A stretch of DNA of 64,000 nt from Albidovulum sediminicola (GTDB lineage: Bacteria > Pseudomonadota > Alphaproteobacteria > Rhodobacterales > Rhodobacteraceae): assembly GCF_025751575.1 (NCBI RefSeq), contig NZ_JAOWLA010000002.1:186001-250000 (forward strand), in the 5' to 3' direction. Made by a program: the position numbers and the translations under genes. Within the stretch, counting starts at the first letter, position 1. The number at the start of each line of letters is the position of its first letter. This document shows, in pieces, positions 49,969 to 58,112 of this stretch. The notes below the pieces were generated by a model, which saw only the letters and a program-made list of their open reading frames with translations, was not told where the DNA came from and searched no databases.

Positions 49969-50928
49969 ATGCCGCTGCGCTTCACCCTTCGCCAGCTCGA
50001 ATACTTCGTCGCCGTGGGCGAGGCGGGGTCGATCGCGCTTGCGGCGGAGCGGGTTCATGTCTCCTCGCCCTCGATCTCGACCGCGATCGGGCAGCTTGAG
50101 GCCGAACTGGGCCTGTCGCTTTTCGTGCGCCGGCATGCACAGGGGCTGGCGCTGACGCAGGCGGGACGGCAGGTCATGGACCAGGCCCGGCAGGTCCTGC
50201 GTGAGGCCGAGGCGCTGACCCGTCTTGCGAGCGACGTGACAGGGGCGGTGCAGGGCCCTTTGGCGCTTGGCTGCCTGCTGACCTTCGCCCAGCTTGTCGT
50301 CCCTGCGCTGCGCCGGGGGTTCGAGCTGCGCTACCCGGCGGTCCGGATGCGGCAGACAGAACTGAACCAGCAGCAGATCTTCGAGGCGCTACGCAGCGGC
50401 GTACTCGATGTCGCCCTGACCTACGACCTGGAATTGCCCGAGGACCTGCGCTTCGCCCCGCTCGCCACGCTGCCGCCCTATGTCCTCATGCCGGAGGCGC
50501 ATCCGTTGGCCGGGCGCGGTTCGCTGACCGTCGAGGATCTGGCCGATCACCCCATGGTGCTTCTCGACCTGCCGCTGAGTGCAGACTACTTCCTCTCCTT
50601 CTTCCGCGCGGCCGGGGTCAAGCCCATGATCGCCGAACGGACGCGCGACATGGCGGTGATGCAAAGCCTGGTCGGCAACGGTTTCGGCTATTCGATCGCC
50701 AACAGCCGGCCGCCCAATGACCTGTCGCCCGACGGCCACCGGCTTTGCTGCGTGCCGCTGGTGGGAAAGGTGCGCCCCATGGTCGTGGGGCTTCTGGCGG
50801 CCGAGGGGGCGGACAGCGTCCTGACCGTCAGGCGTTTCATTGAGCACTGCCGCGAAGTCGTCGGCGGCGAGGGCCTGCCGGGGATGTCCGTGCGCCCGAC
50901 CTCTCCGGCGCGGCCGGGCGAGGCGTAG
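49969..50928 (+). CDS. LysR family transcriptional regulator
   Basis: 319 residues. N-terminal winged helix FTLRQLEYFVAVGEAGSIALAAERVHVSSPSISTAIGQLEAELGLSLFVRRHAQGLALTQAG and a LysR-substrate effector domain (about 95-300). Same strand as its likely targets. The stop codon lies within the T-N11-A palindrome TAGGAAATTCCTA (50926-50938), a LysR-type box just before the next gene. So it probably controls the flavoprotein gene at 51020 and perhaps the genes before it. Confidence 0.9.
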   Translation: MPLRFTLRQLEYFVAVGEAGSIALAAERVHVSSPSISTAIGQLEAELGLSLFVRRHAQGLALTQAGRQVMDQARQVLREAEALTRLASDVTGAVQGPLALGCLLTFAQLVVPALRRGFELRYPAVRMRQTELNQQQIFEALRSGVLDVALTYDLELPEDLRFAPLATLPPYVLMPEAHPLAGRGSLTVEDLADHPMVLLDLPLSADYFLSFFRAAGVKPMIAERTRDMAVMQSLVGNGFGYSIANSRPPNDLSPDGHRLCCVPLVGKVRPMVVGLLAAEGADSVLTVRRFIEHCREVVGGEGLPGMSVRPTSPARPGEA

Positions 50929-50938
50929 GAAATTCCTA
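50926..50938 (+). promoter_or_regulatory. LysR-type operator overlapping the lysR stop
   Basis: TAGGAAATTCCTA: T-N11-A and fully symmetric about the central A. Centre about 88 bases before the start at 51020, compatible with the -65 site of LysR-type activation if transcription begins near 50997. Confidence 0.45.
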
Positions 50939-51019
50939 ACCAAGGCTTCCGCATAGGCGACTGTATTCGAAGATGCGCCACGCTAAAGTGCGCGCCGCAC
51001 CGACCCTGAGGAGACCCAA

Positions 51020-53089
51020 TTGCGCGACCCCCGCTACGACATCCTGTTCGAGCCGATGGCCATCGGACCCCTGAGCGCGAAGAACCGGTTCTACCAGGTG
51101 CCGCATTGCAATGGCGGCGGATACCGCGACCCCTCGGCGGCGGCCGCGATGCGGGGGATCAAGGCCGAGGGCGGCTGGGGCGTCATCTTCACCGAGCAGA
51201 CGGAGATGCACCACACCTCGGAAATCACGCCCTTCATCGAGCTCAGGCTTTGGGACGACAAGGACATTCCCGCGCTTCGCAAGATGTCGGAGGCGATGAA
51301 GACCCATGGCGCGCTGGCGGGCATCCAGCTTGCCTATTCGGGGATCAACGGCCCCAACCTCTATACCAAGGAGGTGCCGCTGGCGCCGACCGCGCTGCCG
51401 ATCCGCACCTTCACCAACGATCCCGTCCAGGCGCGCGCGATGGACAAGACCGACATCCGCGACCTGCGCCGCTGGTTCGTCAATGCGGCGAAGCGGTCTA
51501 AGGTGGCGGGCTTCGACCTGATCTGCCTTTATGGGGCCCATGGCTTCGGCATCTTCCAGCATTTCCTCAGCCGCGCGACAAACCAGCGGGGCGACGAATA
51601 CGGCGGCAGTCTCGAAAACCGCTCTCGTTTCGCGCGGGAGGTGATCGCGGACATGCGCGACGCGGTGGGCGACACGATGGCGCTGACGCTGAGGGTGTCG
51701 CTCGACGAGAGCATCGGGGATCTCGGTTTTTCCAACGCCGAGGTGCGGGATTTCATCGAGATGAACCGCGACCTGCCCGACCTTTGGGACCTCGCGCAGG
51801 GAACGTGGGAGGACTGCTCCGGCCCCTCGCGCTTCAAGGAGGAGGCCGCGCAGGAGGCGCTGGTGCGCGGCATCCGCGCGTTGACCGACAAGCCGGTGGT
51901 GGGGGTCGGCCGCTTCACCTCGCCCGATGTGATGGTGCGGATGGTGAAATCCGGCGCGCTCGACTTCATCGGATGCGCGCGGCCCTCCATCGCCGACCCG
52001 TTCCTGCCCAAGAAGGTGGAGGAGGGGCGGATCGAGGACATCCGCGAATGTATCGGCTGCAATATCTGCATCACCGGCGACATGACGATGTCGATCAGCC
52101 GCTGTACCCAGAACCCGACCTTCATGGAGGAATGGCGTAAGGGCTGGCACCCCGAGCGGATGAACGCGAAGGGCGACAGTTCCAGCGTGCTGATCGTCGG
52201 CGCGGGGCCGGCGGGGCTGGAAGCGGCACGGGCGCTCTCGCTGCGCGGCTACGATGTCGCCCTTGCCGAGGCGCGGGAGGTCATCGGCGGCCGCGTCGCG
52301 CGCGAGCGGTTGCTGCCGGGGCTGTCGGCCTGGGGCCGGGTGGTCGATTACCGGCAATACCAGCTTTCGCAGCGCCCGAACGTGGAGACCTACATCGGCT
52401 CCGAACTGGATGCGGACCAGATCCTCGACTTCGGGTTCCAGAACGTCTGCATCGCGACCGGATCGCACTGGCGCGCCGACGGCGTCAGCCGCCAACACGT
52501 TGTCCCCATGCCGATGGACCCGGCGATGCCGGTTCTTACCCCCGACGACATCATGGCGGGACGACTGCCCTCGGGCCGGGTCGTGGTCTATGACGACGAC
52601 CACTACTACATGGGCGGCGTGATCGCCGAGCTTCTTGCGCAAAAGGGCTGCGAGGTCACGCTGGTGACGCCCGCGCCCTATGTCTCCGACTGGGCGCGCA
52701 ACACGCTGGAACAGCACGCGATCCATGTGCGGCTGGCGGGGGCGGGGGTGAAGATCGTCCTGAACCGGGGCGTGGCGGCGATCCGCGCGGATGGAGTGGA
52801 GACCAACTGCACCTACACCGACGCGCGCGAGGTCACGTCCTGCGATGCCGTGGTCGTCGTCGCCTCGCGCCGGTCCGAGGATGCGCTTTACCACGCGCTG
52901 ATGGCGCGTCAGGCTGACTGGGCAGACGCGGGCATCCGGTCGGTGAAACTGATCGGGGATGCGGCGGCGCCGGGCCCCATTGCCTGGGCGACCTATGCCG
53001 GTCACCGCTATGCGCGGGACCTGGACGGACCCGACATCGGCGACGCCCTGCCGTTCCGCCGCGAAGTTGCGGACCTGGCGGCGGATTAA
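51020..53089 (+). CDS. Trimethylamine dehydrogenase-like Fe-S flavoprotein
   Basis: 689 residues from TTG 51020 after GAGGAGA. N-terminal FMN TIM barrel: NRFYQVPHCNGGG places Cys30 where trimethylamine dehydrogenase binds 6-S-cysteinyl-FMN; YGAH (about 170) carries the active-site Tyr/His pair; IGCARPSIADPFLPKKVEEGRIEDIRECIGC follows. [4Fe-4S] ligands are Cys344, 347, 350 and 362. The C-terminal ADP/NAD-binding part starts LIVGAGPAGLEAARAL. Relatives oxidise tri- and dimethylamine, histamine or methylated amino acids; substrate here not determined. Confidence 0.9.
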   Translation: MRDPRYDILFEPMAIGPLSAKNRFYQVPHCNGGGYRDPSAAAAMRGIKAEGGWGVIFTEQTEMHHTSEITPFIELRLWDDKDIPALRKMSEAMKTHGALAGIQLAYSGINGPNLYTKEVPLAPTALPIRTFTNDPVQARAMDKTDIRDLRRWFVNAAKRSKVAGFDLICLYGAHGFGIFQHFLSRATNQRGDEYGGSLENRSRFAREVIADMRDAVGDTMALTLRVSLDESIGDLGFSNAEVRDFIEMNRDLPDLWDLAQGTWEDCSGPSRFKEEAAQEALVRGIRALTDKPVVGVGRFTSPDVMVRMVKSGALDFIGCARPSIADPFLPKKVEEGRIEDIRECIGCNICITGDMTMSISRCTQNPTFMEEWRKGWHPERMNAKGDSSSVLIVGAGPAGLEAARALSLRGYDVALAEAREVIGGRVARERLLPGLSAWGRVVDYRQYQLSQRPNVETYIGSELDADQILDFGFQNVCIATGSHWRADGVSRQHVVPMPMDPAMPVLTPDDIMAGRLPSGRVVVYDDDHYYMGGVIAELLAQKGCEVTLVTPAPYVSDWARNTLEQHAIHVRLAGAGVKIVLNRGVAAIRADGVETNCTYTDAREVTSCDAVVVVASRRSEDALYHALMARQADWADAGIRSVKLIGDAAAPGPIAWATYAGHRYARDLDGPDIGDALPFRREVADLAAD

Positions 53090-53093
53090 GCGG

Positions 53094-54254
53094 ATGATGA
53101 CGCGCACTATAGAACACCTCGACCGGCTGGTGGCCTTCCCTTCGGTCAGCAGCGACAGCAACCTTCCGATCCTCGACTACATCGCCTCGGTGCTCTCGGG
53201 GTGCGGGGCGGCCGTCCACCGGGTCGCGGATGCGACAGGGGCGAAGGCCGGGCTTTTCGCCAGCATTGGCCCGGCGGGGCCGGGCGGGGTGATGCTCTCG
53301 GGTCATACCGACGTGGTTCCGGTGGCCGAGCAGGACTGGTCGGCCGACCCGTTCCGGTTGCGGCGTTCGGGAGACCGGGTTTACGGGCGCGGAACCACGG
53401 ACATGAAGGGGTTTCTGGCCGCGATGCTTTCGGCCGCTGAACGCGCCGCGCGCGCGTCCTTGGCGGCGCCCCTGAAGCTCGCCTTTTCCTGGGATGAGGA
53501 GGTGGGTTGTCTCGGCATCCCGCAGATGCTGCCCGCGCTTGATGCCGCGATCGGCCGCCCGCAGCTCTGCATCGTGGGGGAGCCGACACAGATGCAGATC
53601 GCAGTGGGTCACAAGGGCAAGGTCGCGCTGCGAGCCATTTGCCACGGTCAGGCGGGGCATTCGGCGATGGCGCCCGACTTCGTCAACGCGATCCACCTTG
53701 CTGCCGATTTCGTCGCGCGGCTGCGCACCCTGCAACGCGACCTGGCGCGGGACGGCGTACGCGAGGACGGCTATGACATCCCCTATGCGACCGTCCACGC
53801 GGGCCGGATCGCGGGGGGCACGGCTCTCAACATCGTGCCCGACCGCGCGGTGGTGGATTTTGAGTTCCGCTATCCGGCCACTCAATCCGCCAAGGCCGTC
53901 CACGCCGCGATCGATGCCGCCGCCGAAGCTGCCGCCGCCCCGTTCCGTGCAGCCTTCCCCGGCGCCCGGATCGAGGTCGAGACGGTCAACGCCTATCCTG
54001 GCCTCGGCCTGACCGGGGATGCGGGGACGCTGGACCTGATGCGCGGTCTTGTCCCTGGCGCGGCGATCACCAAGATCGCCTGCGGGACCGAGGCGGGGCA
54101 TTTCGCGGCCGCGGGTATCGCCAGCGTCGTCTGCGGGCCGGGCTCGATGGAGCAGGGCCACAAACCGGACGAGTTCATCGCGCTCGACCAACTCGCGGCC
54201 TGCGACGCGATGTGCGACCGGCTGATCGCGGTGCTTGCCGCGGGGAACCTCTGA
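53094..54254 (+). CDS. argE: M20 family deacetylase, ArgE-like
   Basis: 386 residues. Zinc-dependent amidohydrolase of the acetylornithine deacetylase/DapE group: SGHTDVVPV (metal His and Asp), RGTTDMKGFLAAML (bridging Asp), FSWDEEVGCLG (catalytic Glu pair), and the dimerisation domain from about 175 to 290. The final histidine is in GPGSMEQGHKPDEFI. Starts 4 bases after the flavoprotein stop, so it probably belongs to the catabolic unit and may act on another N-acyl substrate; the argE symbol reflects sequence family only. Confidence 0.85.
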   Translation: MMTRTIEHLDRLVAFPSVSSDSNLPILDYIASVLSGCGAAVHRVADATGAKAGLFASIGPAGPGGVMLSGHTDVVPVAEQDWSADPFRLRRSGDRVYGRGTTDMKGFLAAMLSAAERAARASLAAPLKLAFSWDEEVGCLGIPQMLPALDAAIGRPQLCIVGEPTQMQIAVGHKGKVALRAICHGQAGHSAMAPDFVNAIHLAADFVARLRTLQRDLARDGVREDGYDIPYATVHAGRIAGGTALNIVPDRAVVDFEFRYPATQSAKAVHAAIDAAAEAAAAPFRAAFPGARIEVETVNAYPGLGLTGDAGTLDLMRGLVPGAAITKIACGTEAGHFAAAGIASVVCGPGSMEQGHKPDEFIALDQLAACDAMCDRLIAVLAAGNL

Positions 54255-54273
54255 CCCCGGGGGGCCACGGCGC

Positions 54274-55212
54274 CTAGCGACCCCGCGAAGCCGCCTTCAG
54301 CGGGGCCGGTTCCGCCATGGCGGGGGGCTCGGCCGACTCTTCGGTGACCAGCCGGGTCAGCAGCCCGGCCTGGAGTGCGCCCGCAGGGGTGCGCCTGCGG
54401 CGTTCCTCCAGGGGGGTCGCGCTGGCGTCGTTGATCTTGATGATGCAGAAGGACACGTTGTCCTGATGCGGGTTCCTCGCGGCGCGGATCTCGTCCAGAA
54501 GCCGCTCAGCGATTTCCGAACTGCGCTTGCGGCGGTACTTGGTCAGCAGCCGCTCAAGATGGGCGTCCGGCAGAACCTGCATCCCGTCCGAACCGCACAG
54601 CAGGATATCGCCGGCCTGCAATTCCACCGGTTCCGACGGACAATCCACCTTTGCGATCCTTCCCCCCATGAGTGCCGAAGTCAGGCAGTTGCGGTCGGGA
54701 TGATCGCGCGCCACCTCGGGGCGCATGAGCCCGGTCGCCACCATCAGGTCGATCTGTGGCGCCATCGAGTGATCCGCGTTCAACTGCTGGAGCTTGCCGC
54801 CCCGCAGGCGGTAAAGAGGCGAGTCGCCGATCGAGATCCAGAACAGGCGGTTTTCCAGGATCACTGGGACCACCAGGGTCGAGCCCATGCCCCTGGTCTC
54901 AGGGTGCGAGCGGATGTGGGCGCCGATGCACTCGTTCGCCACTTCGGCGATCTCGCGCAGGACCCGTGTGGCGCCGGCTTCGAACCGGTCCACGTCGGCG
55001 TATTGAAACTTCAGCTCGCTGAAGACCTTGGTCAACACGATCTTGCTGGCGACATCTCCGGCCGCGTGGCCGCCCATGCCATCGGCGACCACAACGAAGC
55101 CCGAGTCGGCGCCCACTAGAAAGTCGCTCGTGATCGCGTCTTCCTGATAGTCGCGCGCACCGGTGTCGATGGCCGAGGCAACATCGTATCGCGGCTCCCT
55201 GGATCGCCACAT
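54274..55212 (-). CDS. PP2C-type serine/threonine phosphatase
   Basis: 312 residues, cytoplasmic. PPM motifs with metal aspartates: ARDYQEDAI, VVADGMGGHAAGD, RGMGSTLVV, WISIGDSPLYRLR, LLCGSDGM and HQDNVSFCII. The domain fills about 1-265; a Pro/Ala-rich tail follows. It is the bacterial Stp/PppA kind. The kinase gene lies 128 bases upstream on the same strand, so the pair probably sets the phosphorylation of common targets. AT-rich sequence before the start suggests its own promoter. Confidence 0.9.
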   Translation of the reverse strand: MWRSREPRYDVASAIDTGARDYQEDAITSDFLVGADSGFVVVADGMGGHAAGDVASKIVLTKVFSELKFQYADVDRFEAGATRVLREIAEVANECIGAHIRSHPETRGMGSTLVVPVILENRLFWISIGDSPLYRLRGGKLQQLNADHSMAPQIDLMVATGLMRPEVARDHPDRNCLTSALMGGRIAKVDCPSEPVELQAGDILLCGSDGMQVLPDAHLERLLTKYRRKRSSEIAERLLDEIRAARNPHQDNVSFCIIKINDASATPLEERRRRTPAGALQAGLLTRLVTEESAEPPAMAEPAPLKAASRGR

Positions 55213-55340
55213 GCCATTAATCCCATATTTTTATTTTGTTAATTCGTTTGTTTTGACGCGATGACGGTCCGCCGCGCCGGCTATCGCGTGGTAAACCTTC
55301 GCCCTTGCGCCGGGAAATGGCGGGCGTGCTCGTGAAAAGA

Positions 55341-57608
55341 TTAACTTTGAAGGTCGATCGTCAGAGAGGCCAGCCAGCCATCTCCGTCGCGGGTCACCGC
55401 GAAGTTGAGTTGCCGCGTGCCCAACGCGATTTCGCGCATCACGATTTCTCGCAGATTGCCGCCAATTTCGATCGGCCCATCCTTCGAGACATACATCTGG
55501 AGGATGTCCCCGACCTGCAAGTCTGTCTGGACGTCCTGGGCGATCGCCGTCACGACCGGGCGCAGCCCGTCTTGGGTCTGGACGACCTGCATCTGAACGC
55601 TGCGGCCGATCGAAACCTCGGGCACGATCGCGAGGGAAAGTGGCTTCCGGATGATCTCGGCACCGGGATAGGCCTCGATGCCGACCATCGTGGACACCTC
55701 GGTCTTGCCTGCGGTCCGGGCGGAGTTCACCTTCGAGCGTAGCAGGCCGGGAATGTCGTCGAAGCTGCGCATGGGATCGCCCGCGATATCCACGATGACT
55801 TGGCCTGGTGCCATCCAGTCCGCCGCGCCGGGGGCCAGTGTCGCGATCCGGGTCAGCGCCGCGCCATCGTGGAAGAACGGCAAGTGCAGACCCTGCGTTT
55901 CGGTCACTGCCGAAAGGGCAAGTTCGGTGCTGAGAGGTTGTGCGGCGGGCGCCGGCTCTGCCTTTGTTGCGGGCGCCGTGGCGTCGGGGCCGCCCGTGAC
56001 CTCGGGTTCCGGCGCGCTTTCCGTGCCGGGCTGCGGCGCCGGGGTGATAAGCTCAACGCCTTCCGGCAGTACCAGGCCGTCGGGCAGGGCGGGCGCTGCG
56101 GCGGCCACTTGTAGGTCCGCCGCAGGCACGGAATTGCCGCTTGCGTCAGGTGTTTCGGCCAGTTTGTAGCCCGGGGCGGGCGTGATCAACTCGACGCCCT
56201 CAGGCAGGACGATGTCCACGACGGGCGCGGCCTCAGTGGACGCGGGATCGGCCGAGGCGACCTTTTCCGTGGGCTCGGGGTCAGGCGCCGCAGCCGTGTC
56301 AACAACCGCAGCCGGCGTTGCCTCGGCGAGCGCGGTTTCAGCGTCGGCGTCCACGGGTTCCGCAGGCGCCGGGGTCGCAGCGCGCGCGACCGTCACCGCG
56401 ACGGCGGGTTCGGCTGGGGCGACGGGCTGAAGCGGCGCGGTCGCGACCTCGACATCGGGCGGCTCGCTCTCGGACTTGCCACCAAGGGTCACCGTCAACC
56501 CGGCCGCGATCGCGATCACCGCGGCCGAAGCCAGCAAGAACGGCGTTTTGGATTTCCGGGCCGGCGCCGACTGCTGCAGCTGGGCGGCGGCCGCACGGTC
56601 AAGGGTCGCCTTGGCTGCGGCGACAGAATCCCCGCGCTTGGGGGCATCGGCGGGATCGGATTTCGCGGGCGCAATAACGGGCGCGGACTCGGGCGAGATC
56701 ATCGCCAGCCATTCGTCGGCAGACTGAAGCCGGTCCTTGGGCAGCACCGCCAGCGCCATGTTGATCGCGGCGACGAAAGCCTGATCGTAGCCGCATGTCG
56801 TGTCCAGCGGGACGAAGGGGTCGGGGTCCTGGGTCGCGATGGCGAAAAGGCGCGACTGCGACGACGGCGGGGCGGCCCCGGTGATGACATGATAGAACGT
56901 GGCCGCCAGCGCATAGAGATCGCTGGACGGTCCCTGCGTGCTGCCATTGACGTAGAATTCCTCGGGCGAGTAGCCGTCCTTGACCACGCGCAATTCCGAC
57001 AATACGCGATTGACTTTCGACACTTCCTCGCGCGCTGCGCCGAAGTCGATGAGCACCGGTTCGCCCGTCTCGCGCTCGATCAGGATGTTGTCGGGCGAAA
57101 TGTCGCGATGCAGCACGTCCTGCGAATGGATGAAGGCGACCGCGCTCAGGATCTTGCGTAGCGCGTCCTCGACCTGCGGCTTGGAGAGGCGAAGGTTTTC
57201 GTCCTTGATCACCTCCAGCAGATCGTAGCCGTCGATGTAGTCGAGCGCCATGTAGGCGGTTTCATTGTCTTCGAAGACCTGGTGAACGCCGACGATGTTG
57301 GGATGGGTCAGCTTGGACAGCGACCATGCCTCGCGGACGAACAGCTTGACGACCGATACGAACTCGGCCTGACGGACGCGCGTGCGCGCCGAAACGCTGG
57401 GACCGGCGCGGCGGCACAGGGCGTTGGGAAAGCATTCCTTGATCACCACCCGGCGGTCGAGGGAATCCCGCGCCAGATAGGTGATGCCGAAACCGCCCGT
57501 ACTGAGGAATTTCTCGATCGTGTATTGACCGCGCAGGAGCGAAGTGCCGGGGGTCAATTCGTCCGTTTCGAATGTATCTTCTTTTTGTGAAAGGGCGGCG
57601 ATCTGCAT
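55341..57608 (-). CDS. Membrane Ser/Thr protein kinase with periplasmic C-terminus
   Basis: 755 residues. Kinase domain about 28-305: glycine loop STGGFGITYLA, Lys57 (VVIKECF), catalytic loop HRDISPDN with Asp169, DFG at 188-190, and SPEEF. One transmembrane helix at about 356-377 (TPFLLASAAVIAIAAGLTVTLGG). The periplasmic part begins with a long Ala/Pro/Glu-rich spacer that holds the motif LPEGVELITPAP twice. The end (about 590-755) forms a folded, beta-rich region (GQVIVDIAGDPMRSFDDIPGLL ... VGDILQMYVSKDGPIEIGGNLREIVMREI) reminiscent of PDZ-like repeats. It likely senses an envelope state and signals inside. Divergent from the PstS-like/OmpA gene. Confidence 0.88.
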   Translation of the reverse strand: MQIAALSQKEDTFETDELTPGTSLLRGQYTIEKFLSTGGFGITYLARDSLDRRVVIKECFPNALCRRAGPSVSARTRVRQAEFVSVVKLFVREAWSLSKLTHPNIVGVHQVFEDNETAYMALDYIDGYDLLEVIKDENLRLSKPQVEDALRKILSAVAFIHSQDVLHRDISPDNILIERETGEPVLIDFGAAREEVSKVNRVLSELRVVKDGYSPEEFYVNGSTQGPSSDLYALAATFYHVITGAAPPSSQSRLFAIATQDPDPFVPLDTTCGYDQAFVAAINMALAVLPKDRLQSADEWLAMISPESAPVIAPAKSDPADAPKRGDSVAAAKATLDRAAAAQLQQSAPARKSKTPFLLASAAVIAIAAGLTVTLGGKSESEPPDVEVATAPLQPVAPAEPAVAVTVARAATPAPAEPVDADAETALAEATPAAVVDTAAAPDPEPTEKVASADPASTEAAPVVDIVLPEGVELITPAPGYKLAETPDASGNSVPAADLQVAAAAPALPDGLVLPEGVELITPAPQPGTESAPEPEVTGGPDATAPATKAEPAPAAQPLSTELALSAVTETQGLHLPFFHDGAALTRIATLAPGAADWMAPGQVIVDIAGDPMRSFDDIPGLLRSKVNSARTAGKTEVSTMVGIEAYPGAEIIRKPLSLAIVPEVSIGRSVQMQVVQTQDGLRPVVTAIAQDVQTDLQVGDILQMYVSKDGPIEIGGNLREIVMREIALGTRQLNFAVTRDGDGWLASLTIDLQS

Positions 57609-58112
57609 GCTCTACCTGTCAAAATGTGATCAGACCCGTGAAACACCTCGCACCAATTAACGTCGCGCCTTGAGGCGCTGATTGATGCAATGATTCGCGA
57701 AAACAAGCCCAAAAAAAGGCGTAAGCGAGGAAATTAAGGTTAGTGTTTGGCCGCGATCCGGAAACAAGACGCTGCGATCCGCCCCGGCCTTTTGCAATGT
57801 TAATGAACAATAATTTCGGCTTGAGGCGGTTTTGTTTGTCGTGTTGCGTGTGGCGAAATTTGGTTCGGACGCGTCAAAAAAATAGCCGAAATTCGTGAAT
57901 TTCAATCCTATTTCATGAACTTGTCGGAAAGTTCGCGCTTTTTTCGAAGCGCCACTGAAGTCAATCTTCGGTCAAAAAATTGCCACAGATGCAAATAACC
58001 GTTCGGGCCGAGGTCGAAAACAATCACGACCACAGGCGAGTGCCGGCCGGATGTAAGACGGTCTTTTTGTTTCCCAGAGATGTTTGAATAACGCAGATTA
58101 AGGAGTTCTGCC
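57609..58112. other. 504-base AT-rich divergent regulatory region
   Basis: Between the kinase (minus) and PstS-like/OmpA (plus) genes; clearly less GC-rich than the flanks. Contents: direct repeats GCGATCCG at 57753 and 57774 (21 bases apart, two helix turns), and three consecutive inverted repeats at 57888-57903, 57917-57934 and 57935-57952. No coding frame has good codon use. It presumably holds both promoters and several protein-binding sites. Confidence 0.5.
57888..57952. promoter_or_regulatory. Three back-to-back inverted repeats
   Basis: GAAATTC-GT-GAATTTC (57888-57903), GAACTT-N6-AAGTTC (57917-57934) and GCGCTT-N6-AAGCGC (57935-57952), all with perfect arms. They lie 160-225 bases before the PstS-like gene. 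They could be operators or a structured leader; no T run marks them as terminators. Confidence 0.45.

Noticed and set aside
50936-53161. 741-codon open frame antisense to the flavoprotein gene
   Set aside because: Same artefact; no ribosome site or domain, and the sense protein has intact cofactor motifs.
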